From NCBI GenBank assembly GCA_047630175.1, contig JBLHVI010000009.1:34483-98482 (forward strand): a stretch of DNA of 64,000 nt. The letters are read 5' to 3'. Under the pieces are notes generated by a model. That model saw nothing but the letters and a program-made list of their open reading frames with translations, had not been told where the DNA came from and made no database searches. This stretch comes from UBA4582 sp047630175 (GTDB lineage Bacteria; Pseudomonadota; Gammaproteobacteria; Pseudomonadales; Azotimanducaceae). A program made the translations under genes and the position numbers. Below are positions 53,937-61,241 of the stretch, piece after piece. Within the stretch, counting starts at the first letter, position 1. Each line of letters starts with the position of its first letter.

Positions 53937-54589
53937 TGACTGAACGTCGACAATTAGCGCTGGATTTCAAGTTGCGCGATGATGCTACCTTTGCCAATTA
54001 TCTGGGTCTGGCGAAAGCAAGGCTCGATTATCCCGGGCAAGTCGTCTACCTTTGGGGTGAGGCGCAATCTGGGCGAAGTCACCTTCTCCAAGCCTGTTGT
54101 CACGTGGTCGCTGATGCGATTTATCTGCAAAATTTGCAGAGCCTGTCTGTCGAGGTCCTTAGCCAACTGGAGCATCGCTCGCTGATTTGTCTTGATGATA
54201 TCGACACAGTAATGGGACAAGCCGACTGGGAAGAGGCGTTGTTCCACCTGATTAATGCAGTCAAGGATGCCGGCCGCCGTCTGGTGTTGGTGGCCAATCA
54301 AACTGCAAGAAAGCTGCCTGTGAAGTTGCCCGATCTGCACTCAAGATTGTTGGCGGCAGTCTCTGTTGAGACCGATCATCTAACCGATGAGCAAAAGCTA
54401 GCAGTGCTTAAATTGCATGCTCATAATCGCGGTTTTGTTTTGAAAGATGAAGTGGGTCAATTCATCATGAGTCGTACATCGCGCGATATGCGCAACCTTG
54501 TTGATATGTTGGAGCAGCTTGAAGTGGAATCCTTACGGCAACAAAAGCGTGTGACTATTCCGTTTGTTAAGCACACCTTAAACTTGTGA
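53933..54589 (+). CDS. hda: DnaA regulatory inactivator Hda
   Basis: A 218-residue AAA+ protein related to DnaA that stimulates hydrolysis of DnaA-ATP after initiation (RIDA). The clamp-binding motif QLALDF follows the start. A degenerate Walker A (LWGEAQSGRSHLL), Walker B (LICLDDIDTV) and the arginine finger region (DLHSRLLAA) are visible. It follows the PerM gene by overlap and itself overlaps the MurG-like gene (GTGA). Confidence 0.94.
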   Translation: MMTERRQLALDFKLRDDATFANYLGLAKARLDYPGQVVYLWGEAQSGRSHLLQACCHVVADAIYLQNLQSLSVEVLSQLEHRSLICLDDIDTVMGQADWEEALFHLINAVKDAGRRLVLVANQTARKLPVKLPDLHSRLLAAVSVETDHLTDEQKLAVLKLHAHNRGFVLKDEVGQFIMSRTSRDMRNLVDMLEQLEVESLRQQKRVTIPFVKHTLNL

Positions 54590-55662
54590 CACGCCGAATT
54601 ATATTCACTGGCGGTGGTACTGCGGGCCATGTCACGCCAAACATGGCATTAATTGATGCGCTGTTGGCCGCACACTGGGTTGTGCACTATGTTGGCTCCA
54701 GCAGCGGTATCGAACGTGGTCTTATCGCGCCTATGGGGATCGCCTTTCATGGTATTGCTACGGGTAAGTTGCGACGCTACTTTTCATGGCAGAATTTTAT
54801 CGACCCGCTATACATTCTTTGTGGGTTCTGTCAGAGCCTTTGGTTGTGCATGCGATTGCGCCCAGATGTGGTTTTCTCCAAAGGCGGATTTGTTGCCGTG
54901 CCGCTAGTGACAGCGGCTTGGCTGCTGCGGATTCCTGTGATCAGTCATGAGTCAGACACCACCCCGGGATTGGCGAATAAGCTATGTTTCCCTTTCTGCC
55001 GTTGGATTTGTGTTAATTTTCCGCAGACAACTGAACACCTGCCTGCAGGTAAGGTGTTGGTAACCGGCTCGCCGGTGCGCTCAGGTCTTCTGCAAGGCGA
55101 CGCAGGGCGAGCGCGACAAGAGTTCGGGCTGGCGATTGATAAGCCTGTGTTGCTAGTTTTCGGCGGCAGCTTAGGTGCGAATGTCATCAATCAAGCAGTG
55201 CGTCAAAATCTGGCTGCGCTGCTTAGTGAGTTTCAGGTAGTGCACGTGGTTGGTGCTGGCAATCTTTCGCCGGCGCTGGCGGATATGCCGGGTTACATCC
55301 AGCGCGACTACATCAATGAGGGTTTTGGCGACGTGCTAGCGCTGGCAGAATTGGTGATAGCTCGGGCCGGCGCCAATACTATTTATGAACTGCTTATTAC
55401 CCGCACACCCCATATACTGGTGCCGCTGTCAGCGGCTGCCAGTCGTGGCGACCAGCTCATCAACGCTAAGATCTTCGCCGATGCAGGGTTTAGCGAGGTA
55501 ATCACTGAGTCAGAACTCACTCATGAACGGCTGTTAAGGTGTATTCAACAGACCTACGCAAGACGTGAATTGATTCAGCAGCGACTTGCAAGTTTCGATA
55601 TCAAGGATAGCGTGGCTATTATTATCGATCTTATCAAGCGAGCTGCGGATCGGGCGGAGTAG
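54586..55662 (+). CDS. MurG-like UDP-GlcNAc glycosyltransferase, Firmicutes type
   Basis: A 358-residue GT-B enzyme resembling MurG, which adds GlcNAc to lipid I in peptidoglycan synthesis. Loops are FTGGGTAGHVTPNMAL and LVFGGSLGANVINQA. Segments such as GKLRRYFSWQNFIDP, VFSKGGFVAVPLV and ISHESDTTPGLANKL are like Bacillus/Clostridium MurG, while proteobacterial MurG normally has an EQN-type acceptor motif and lies in the dcw cluster. It starts with GTG overlapping the hda stop. It may be a second MurG-like enzyme gained by transfer, or have another acceptor. Confidence 0.82.
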   Translation: MTRRIIFTGGGTAGHVTPNMALIDALLAAHWVVHYVGSSSGIERGLIAPMGIAFHGIATGKLRRYFSWQNFIDPLYILCGFCQSLWLCMRLRPDVVFSKGGFVAVPLVTAAWLLRIPVISHESDTTPGLANKLCFPFCRWICVNFPQTTEHLPAGKVLVTGSPVRSGLLQGDAGRARQEFGLAIDKPVLLVFGGSLGANVINQAVRQNLAALLSEFQVVHVVGAGNLSPALADMPGYIQRDYINEGFGDVLALAELVIARAGANTIYELLITRTPHILVPLSAAASRGDQLINAKIFADAGFSEVITESELTHERLLRCIQQTYARRELIQQRLASFDIKDSVAIIIDLIKRAADRAE

Positions 55663-55760
55663 GCGGATTTAGGTGCTTGAATTTGGTGTGATTCTCGACG
55701 ATGCAGGAGTTCAGCCTCGACAGCGGAATATCTGAGCGAGGCTGACATACGCGTTTATAA

Positions 55761-55799
55761 TTGACTAGCTATATTATAGTGTTATAGTTAACTACAACA
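55761..55799 (+). promoter_or_regulatory. Promoter and palindromic operator of the GntR-ABC operon
   Basis: TTGACT (55761-55766), 16 bp and TATAGT (55783-55788) form a promoter. A 20-bp near-perfect palindrome at 55780-55799 (halves TGTTATAGTT and AACTACAACA, one mismatch) covers the -10 box and the start point. A GntR-family repressor is the first gene, so self-repression is likely. Confidence 0.7.
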
Positions 55800-55825
55800 C
55801 CACCTAACTATATGGCTATAAAGTA

Positions 55826-56215
55826 ATGCAGATCAGTTGGAATGACACGGATCCTATTTATCGGCAATTGTTTGATCGCATGATTGAGTTGATGCTTGAT
55901 GGCATTTTCATAGATGGTGATGCCCTGCCATCAGTGCGCCAGATTGCCAGTGACCACCGCATCAATCCCATCACAGTGTCGAAAGCTTATCAGATGCTGG
56001 TAGACGATGGTTTGGTGGAAAAACGCCGGGGCCTAGGCATGTTTGTGGTTGAGGGCGCGGCTGCACGTTTGGCGCTTGTTGAGCGGAACAAATTTTTAGC
56101 CGAGGAATGGCCCCGTATCTGCGTCAAGATTGAGCGTTTGGGGTTGTCGACGACAGACTTACTCAAAGATTTAGTAGGTTCAACACATTCAGCAATAGAA
56201 GGTGATCCATCATGA
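55826..56215 (+). CDS. GntR-family regulator, YtrA subfamily
   Basis: A 129-residue transcription factor: winged helix (residues about 10-75) with the GntR pattern DGDALPSVRQIASDHRIN and PITVSKAYQMLVDDGLVEKRRGLGMFV (helix-turn-helix and wing), then a short helical dimerisation tail typical of YtrA regulators, which usually control their own ABC transporter operon. The stop overlaps the ABC gene by four bases. The Shine-Dalgarno is weak. Confidence 0.9.
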   Translation: MQISWNDTDPIYRQLFDRMIELMLDGIFIDGDALPSVRQIASDHRINPITVSKAYQMLVDDGLVEKRRGLGMFVVEGAAARLALVERNKFLAEEWPRICVKIERLGLSTTDLLKDLVGSTHSAIEGDPS

Positions 56216-57069
56216 GCACGGTTGTTCAAGCCCGGGGCGTATCGAAACACTACGGCGACTTCGCTGCGCTGGATAATGTCAGTTTCAACGTGGATAAGGG
56301 CTCGATCGTCGGTCTGATTGGTCCAAACGGTGCGGGTAAGACGACTGCTTTAAAGGCTGTATTGGGTCTGACGGACTTTGATGGCGAGTTGTCTGTTATG
56401 GGACATGACCCGCGCTCGGGGCGTCACCTTGTTATGGAGAATGTTTGTTTTGTTGCTGATGTGGGGGTTCTACCGCGCTGGATGAAAGTGGGTGAGGCGC
56501 TTGATTACGCAGAGGGTGTACATCCACGTTTTAACCGTGCAAAGGCAGAAGCGTTGCTCAGAGAAACTAACATAGGTACGAGTCAGAAAGTGAAACAACT
56601 CTCCAAAGGCATGGTGACGCAGTTGCATTTGGCGCTTGTTATGGCTATCGAAGTGGATTTATTAGTGCTTGATGAGCCGACTCTGGGGCTCGACATTTTA
56701 TATCGCAAGGCTTTTTACGATCGTTTGTTGAATGACTATTTCGACAAAGAAACCAGCATCATTATCAGCACTCATCAGGTAGAAGAGATTGAAACGCTGT
56801 TGTCTCACTTGCTTTTCATCGACCGCGGTCAAATAGTCCTGAATAGCGCTATGGAGGATTTGCCCGGAAGATATGTACAAGTGTTGGTTGAACCTGAGCA
56901 CCAGAGACGCGCGGAGTCCTTGCTGCCGATTCACAGTCGTGAAATGTTAGGTCGAAAAAGTATGATTTTTGAAGATGTTGATCGGGTGTCACTGGCGTCA
57001 CTGGGTGAGTTACACGTGCCGAGCGTAGCCGATTTGTTTGTGGCGAAGATGCAAAGGGGGCAAGTATGA
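56212..57069 (+). CDS. ABC transporter ATP-binding protein
   Basis: A 285-residue ATPase. Walker A is GPNGAGKTTALK, the ABC signature is degenerate (QLSKGMVTQLHLAL), Walker B is LLVLDEPTLGLD, and the H-loop is ISTHQVEEIE. It is of the type encoded with YtrA regulators and ABC-2 permeases, usually exporters linked to antimicrobial or envelope stress. Starts and stops overlap with both neighbours. Confidence 0.93.
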   Translation: MSTVVQARGVSKHYGDFAALDNVSFNVDKGSIVGLIGPNGAGKTTALKAVLGLTDFDGELSVMGHDPRSGRHLVMENVCFVADVGVLPRWMKVGEALDYAEGVHPRFNRAKAEALLRETNIGTSQKVKQLSKGMVTQLHLALVMAIEVDLLVLDEPTLGLDILYRKAFYDRLLNDYFDKETSIIISTHQVEEIETLLSHLLFIDRGQIVLNSAMEDLPGRYVQVLVEPEHQRRAESLLPIHSREMLGRKSMIFEDVDRVSLASLGELHVPSVADLFVAKMQRGQV

Positions 57070-58019
57070 AAGTCTTAAAGATCTTGTTGAAGCGGGAGTT
57101 CTGGGAACATCGAAAAACGTTTTTCTATTTACCTCTCGTTATTATGGCTTTTTGTACGTTCTTTCTTTTTGCCGGTATCGGTAGTCTGCAAATTCTTGGC
57201 GATGACTTGATGATTGATGGTCACGCTGAAATGAGCGAAACGACAGAGAATTCAACGGATCAACAAGTGTATGAGTATTCCTCGGTACCAGTGGGCGCGC
57301 TGTTTGGTGAGCAGCTAGCGCAGTTCGGCGTGTTGCCATTTTCTGATAAAGAAAAAGTCTTAAATATGGCTTACTTTACGTTTGTTTCGCCACTGGCGCC
57401 GGTCTTGTGGGGCGTGATCTTCATGTACTTTCTGACGTGTCTGTACGACGATCGCAAAGATCGAAGTATCTTGTTTTGGAAGTCTTTGCCGGTGTCTGAC
57501 ACCATGACAGTCTTATCAAAACTGTTAACAGGATTGGTAGTATTACCCGTTATATTTTTTGTGGCGATGCTGATGCTGCAGTTGATCTTGTTGTTGGCAT
57601 CGGTGTTATTTGCTCTGGGGTATCCAATAGATACTTGGGAGGCGTTGGTTGCGCCTGCGAATATTGTCGGTCGGTGGTTTTCCATGGCAGCATTTTTGGG
57701 CTTTGTGACACTCTGGTGCTTGCCCTTCTTCGCCTGGGTTATTCTGATCTCCTCGTGGGCGAAATCTGTACCACTGGCTTGGGTCATCGGTGGTCCTGTT
57801 GTTGTGGTGATTTTTGAGCAGGTATTCTTCAGGTCAGATATCGTGACCGGCTATATAGGTCGACACATATTTCCTGGCGACATGATGTCGCGGTTGGCGG
57901 AGGGTGTGACCAATGTTTACGGCAGTTTGATGAATCTAGAGTTTTTAGTGAGTATTGTGCTGGCCGCCGCGATGTTGTCTGGTGCCGTATATTTTAGGAG
58001 TAAGGCAGATGAACTGTAG
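57066..58019 (+). CDS. ABC-2-type transporter permease
   Basis: A 317-residue membrane protein with a first helix near residues 18-40, an extra-membrane loop rich in Ser, Thr and Glu, then five more helices from about 100 on. The segment YDDRKDRSILFWKSLPVSD is typical of the ABC-2 coupling region. It partners the preceding ATPase. Its end overlaps the SHOCT lipoprotein gene by 11 bp. Substrate unknown. Confidence 0.88.
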   Translation: MKVLKILLKREFWEHRKTFFYLPLVIMAFCTFFLFAGIGSLQILGDDLMIDGHAEMSETTENSTDQQVYEYSSVPVGALFGEQLAQFGVLPFSDKEKVLNMAYFTFVSPLAPVLWGVIFMYFLTCLYDDRKDRSILFWKSLPVSDTMTVLSKLLTGLVVLPVIFFVAMLMLQLILLLASVLFALGYPIDTWEALVAPANIVGRWFSMAAFLGFVTLWCLPFFAWVILISSWAKSVPLAWVIGGPVVVVIFEQVFFRSDIVTGYIGRHIFPGDMMSRLAEGVTNVYGSLMNLEFLVSIVLAAAMLSGAVYFRSKADEL

Positions 58020-58215
58020 TTGCTGCGGGCGAATTCTGGGATTGTTGCTGCTGGTTCTGACACTGAACCTCAGCGGTTGTGTGCGTGTTGATGCGGGCAG
58101 CCCAACACCCACGCTTGGTGAGCAAATCATGGATTTGGCAAAAGCTCGCGAACGCGGCGTGATTACTCAGGGCGAGTTTGCCCAACTGCGCAGGGAGCTA
58201 TTGCAGTCTTTATAG
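58009..58215 (+). CDS. Small lipoprotein with SHOCT-like C-terminus
   Basis: A 68-residue product: lipoprotein signal with lipobox LSGC (Cys24), then a SHOCT-like helix pair (LGEQIMDLAKARERGVITQGEF onward, residues about 36-68). ATG 58009 is chosen: TTTAGGAG lies just upstream and it overlaps the permease stop. It is probably the last gene of the GntR-ABC operon and may be an accessory at the membrane. Confidence 0.72.
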   Translation: MNCSCCGRILGLLLLVLTLNLSGCVRVDAGSPTPTLGEQIMDLAKARERGVITQGEFAQLRRELLQSL

Positions 58216-58269
58216 GTTTGGCGCTGTGCTGCGGCTCTATTAGAACGTAGCGCTGTTAGCAAAGCAGGG

Positions 58270-58302
58270 TTCAGTTTGGGTTCAGCCTCAGTCTTCTAAG
58301 CT
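58270..58302 (+). promoter_or_regulatory. Second TTCAG-N6-TTCAG operator and -10
   Basis: TTCAG at 58270-58274 and 58281-58285 (11-bp period), then CCT, then a -10-like TAAGCT at 58297-58302, exactly 11 nt after the second half-site. Layout and spacing are identical to the site at 11004-11036. It precedes the glycine-zipper lipoprotein gene at 58336. Confidence 0.6.
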
Positions 58303-58335
58303 GCGCATAAGGTAAAGCTAAAGGAGAAGGCTGGG

Positions 58336-58764
58336 ATGAAGCGCAGAGATAGTGAGACAATACGTCTAATAGCTGACGCAGCAAGACAAACAACAAGACC
58401 TCCGTTCGCGCATACGTTCCCCGCCGCGCTCATCGTGCTATTGCTCTTATCTGCCTGTGCTAGTGACAAGGCCATTATCGACCGTCGAGGCGTTGATATG
58501 AAGCAGTACGCGGTGGATTATGCAGACTGTCAGTCCTATGCCGAAGAGGTCGACAACGGCAGTCAGATTGCAAAAAGTGCCGGGGTCGGTGCGGTTGTCG
58601 GCGGCACCGTTGGCGCTATCTTTGGTAACGCTGGTACGGCCATGCGGGGAGTTGGTGCAGGGGCTGTACAAGGTGGTGTTGCCGGCGGTCTGCGTGCTGA
58701 CAGGCAAGAGCACAAAGTTGTGCTCAATTGCCTGCGGGGCAGAGGCTACAAGGTACTGAACTAA
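58336..58764 (+). CDS. Glycine-zipper lipoprotein
   Basis: A 142-residue lipoprotein: an unusually long basic start (about 28 residues), hydrophobic stretch and lipobox LSAC (Cys41). Residues 79-120 are a glycine zipper (SAGVGAVVGGTVGAIFGNAG, then GVGAGAVQGGVAGGL), and the end is NCLRGRGYKVLN. AAGGAG, 9 nt before the ATG, supports the start. Its promoter resembles the one before the other glycine-zipper gene at 11061, suggesting co-regulation under envelope stress. Confidence 0.8.
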   Translation: MKRRDSETIRLIADAARQTTRPPFAHTFPAALIVLLLLSACASDKAIIDRRGVDMKQYAVDYADCQSYAEEVDNGSQIAKSAGVGAVVGGTVGAIFGNAGTAMRGVGAGAVQGGVAGGLRADRQEHKVVLNCLRGRGYKVLN

Positions 58765-58784
58765 TATGGCATCAGTTTGAGCCT

Positions 58785-59792
58785 TCAGGCAGCTGACTGG
58801 GTCTGTAGCTGTCCGATCGCGTCAAAGGTTATCTCAACGGACTCGACCCGTTTCTGGTGATCGAATATCGAACACACCAGCATCAACTCGTCAGCGCCGG
58901 TAGTATGGATGAACTGCGCTAGACTATCTCTGATGGTTGACATTGAGCCTATTGCCGAACAATTTGCGACTTGGTCCAACATCGCATGGTCTTGGGCTGA
59001 AAGTGTCGCATCGAAGTTTTTTATTGGCGGTGGCAAAGGTCCTGGGTTGCCGCTGCGCAGGTTCAAGAAAGATTGCACCGCAGAAGATCGTAAGTATTGG
59101 GCCTCATCATCTGTTGCTGCCCCGCAAACATTAAAGCCAAGCATGACGTGGGGCTTTTGCAATTGTTCAGATGGCTGGAATTGGCTGCGATATATCTCGA
59201 TGGCTTGCTGCATGTAAGCTGGCGCGAAGTGGGAAGCGAAAGCGAAAGGCAGTCCTAGCATTGCTGCTAATTGTGCGCCAAACAAACTAGAGCCGAGAAT
59301 CCATAACGGAACCTTGGTGCCAATGCCTGGCACTGCGGTAACGCGCTGGCCGGGTTGAGCGTCACCGAGGTAGTGTCTCAGTTCAACTACATCCCGGGGA
59401 AAGTCATCGACATCACTTGTCAGTGAGCGGCGCAATGCGTGAGCCGTAACCTGGTCAGTGCCGGGTGCTCGTCCCAAGCCTAAATCAATACGGCCAGGGT
59501 ACAGGCTTGCGAGTGTACCGAACTGCTCGGCAACGACTAGCGGCGCATGATTAGGTAACATGATACCGCCGGCACCGACGCGGATGGTTTTTGTGCCCCC
59601 GGCAATATGACCGATGACGACAGCAGTGGCCGCGCTGGCAATACCACGCATGTTGTGATGCTCGGCAACCCAATAGCGCTGGGCTCCAAGTCTCTCAGCA
59701 TGCTGGGCAAGGTCACGACTGTTGTTCAGCGCCTGACCTGCAGTGCTGCCTTGAGGAATCGGTGATAGGTCGAGAATAGAAAACGCGGTCAT
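58785..59792 (-). CDS. Luciferase-like (LLM class) flavin oxidoreductase
   Basis: A 335-residue TIM-barrel flavoenzyme of the YhbW type. The N-terminal FSILDLSPIPQGSTAGQAL, RYWVAEHHNMRGIA and GAGGIMLPNHAPLVVAEQFG with LYPGRIDLGLGRAPG are classic for this group. It should use FMNH2 or F420-like cofactors; the substrate is unknown. The gene is convergent with the glycine-zipper gene. Confidence 0.9.
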   Translation of the reverse strand: MTAFSILDLSPIPQGSTAGQALNNSRDLAQHAERLGAQRYWVAEHHNMRGIASAATAVVIGHIAGGTKTIRVGAGGIMLPNHAPLVVAEQFGTLASLYPGRIDLGLGRAPGTDQVTAHALRRSLTSDVDDFPRDVVELRHYLGDAQPGQRVTAVPGIGTKVPLWILGSSLFGAQLAAMLGLPFAFASHFAPAYMQQAIEIYRSQFQPSEQLQKPHVMLGFNVCGAATDDEAQYLRSSAVQSFLNLRSGNPGPLPPPIKNFDATLSAQDHAMLDQVANCSAIGSMSTIRDSLAQFIHTTGADELMLVCSIFDHQKRVESVEITFDAIGQLQTQSAA

Positions 59793-59945
59793 ACTAAGGT
59801 TGCTCCCGGTATCGTTATCGTTGTACTGATGATACGAGTATTAGCGTCGAGTTTAAACCCGGTTTGTGTTGGTCGGTCGACTTGAGTGAGTCTGACGCTA
59901 CGTCGATTTAACCATAGGTGGGTTAAGCGATAATTGGTTTGCGTG

Positions 59946-61181
59946 TCACTTGGGTGAAAACGTGAAGTAATCATCCCAGCGCTGATCAAGTCGCGTGCAG
60001 GCCAACGGTAAGTCAACCGCCAGTAGGGCTTCGTCTTTTTGTTCAACGAGGCCTAGTTCTAACAGTTTGCGCAGGGCGTCATCGATCTCAAAGTCGACAT
60101 TGGACTGCCATCGGGTTGAAAACCAGGCTTCAATAGCTTCATCAAGCGCGGTGGCATCGGTGATGTTAGGCATCGCTGTCAAAAAATAGTACGCGAGCAT
60201 AGCTTCTTTGCATTCTTCCTCTTCTGCATCGTCTAATAGGCGGTGGAATACGCCGGAATTGTTATCTAAGTTCTTAAAGTACAGGCTTTGGTTAAGTGTC
60301 TGCATGAAGGTAAGCTTGCGATTTTTAAAGTTCACAAACTGCTTCCATATAAAACTACCCAACGCACCAACGCCTGCTGCCAGCCCGATAATCACGGCTT
60401 CATTGATATCAACTTCTTGACTGTGTAGGCCGGTATAGAAACCAATAACCGTACCTAACAGCAAAAGTGAGGCGCCTACTTTAGTGGTAAGAACGATGCC
60501 TCCGCCGACGAGTGCCGGCACGCCAATCAGTAATTTGTCGATTAGGCGCATGCCCACTTGAGTGTTTGGGAAAAGAATTTCCATATCGGCTTTGGGTACG
60601 TTCTGGAACATTTTTAGCATGCTAGAGCCGGCGCGAAAGCCGAGTGGGTTGCTGGGCATGTTTTCGCTGAAGCGGATATAGATGACTACGCGATCGTAGT
60701 TGGTAAAGCTGATGCTGCGCCGCATTCTGCCGAAGAAGCCTTTGTTCATTACTTCGCGCTGACTCTCGCCCCGCGTGAACAGCAGAACCTCAGCGAAGTC
60801 GTTGAAGTCAACGTCTAGCTTGAGTTTGAACAGGGAGGATTGGCTAAACGCTTGAGCCAAATCTTCATCGGTCAGTCTTTCGTAGTTGGCGTCATTCAGC
60901 AGTGTTTGCAGATGATCGACAAACTCTGATTGTCGATCACTGCCAAAGGCAGCAATTTTACGTGTGTCTCGATCTGGGTTGAGCGGCGCGTAAGTATCTT
61001 TGAGATCTTCGAGAATGCGATGGAAGTCAAAGTGAAAAACGCTTTGTAATAGCTGGCAGACGTCACGAAACTGCATCTGCTCAACCGCGGACAAAGAGCC
61101 TTCTTTTAAGCACATTTCTACTATGTCCCGTTTTCTAAAGGGAATGAATCGAAGTGCCGGTCGCTCTGGAGTTGCTGCCAT
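59946..61181 (-). CDS. DUF3754/TMEM143-like membrane protein
   Basis: A 411-residue protein of unknown function. Residues 1-210 are soluble, with RFIPFRKRDIVEMCL at the start and RRSISFTNYDRVVIYIRF further on. Two or three membrane helices lie at about 218-275 (LIGVPALVGGGIVLTT, SLLLLGTVIGFYTGL, VIIGLAAGVGALGSFIW). The C-terminus is soluble and acidic. The pattern matches DUF3754, shared by bacteria and mitochondrial TMEM143-type proteins. No neighbour suggests a role. Confidence 0.75.
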   Translation of the reverse strand: MAATPERPALRFIPFRKRDIVEMCLKEGSLSAVEQMQFRDVCQLLQSVFHFDFHRILEDLKDTYAPLNPDRDTRKIAAFGSDRQSEFVDHLQTLLNDANYERLTDEDLAQAFSQSSLFKLKLDVDFNDFAEVLLFTRGESQREVMNKGFFGRMRRSISFTNYDRVVIYIRFSENMPSNPLGFRAGSSMLKMFQNVPKADMEILFPNTQVGMRLIDKLLIGVPALVGGGIVLTTKVGASLLLLGTVIGFYTGLHSQEVDINEAVIIGLAAGVGALGSFIWKQFVNFKNRKLTFMQTLNQSLYFKNLDNNSGVFHRLLDDAEEEECKEAMLAYYFLTAMPNITDATALDEAIEAWFSTRWQSNVDFEIDDALRKLLELGLVEQKDEALLAVDLPLACTRLDQRWDDYFTFSPK

Positions 61182-61191
61182 AATATTTACT

Positions 61192-61221
61192 GACCTGAAG
61201 AGCGAACGATTATTTCAGGTC
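61192..61221. repeat. Inverted repeat downstream of the metalloprotease gene
   Basis: GACCTGAA (61192-61199) and TTCAGGTC (61214-61221) form an 8-bp stem with a 14-nt loop, 21-50 bp after the stop of the minus-strand protease gene. It has no T-run, so it may be a weak terminator, or an operator for the DUF3754 gene that starts at 61181. Confidence 0.4.
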
Positions 61222-61241
61222 GGGGGCCATTGGGCAATGCT

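Noticed and set aside
59789..59974. 61-codon minus-strand frame overlapping the DUF3754 end and coupled (ATGA) to the luciferase-like gene
   Set aside because: It overlaps coding sequence of the DUF3754 gene and shows no domain; the ATGA overlap is probably chance.
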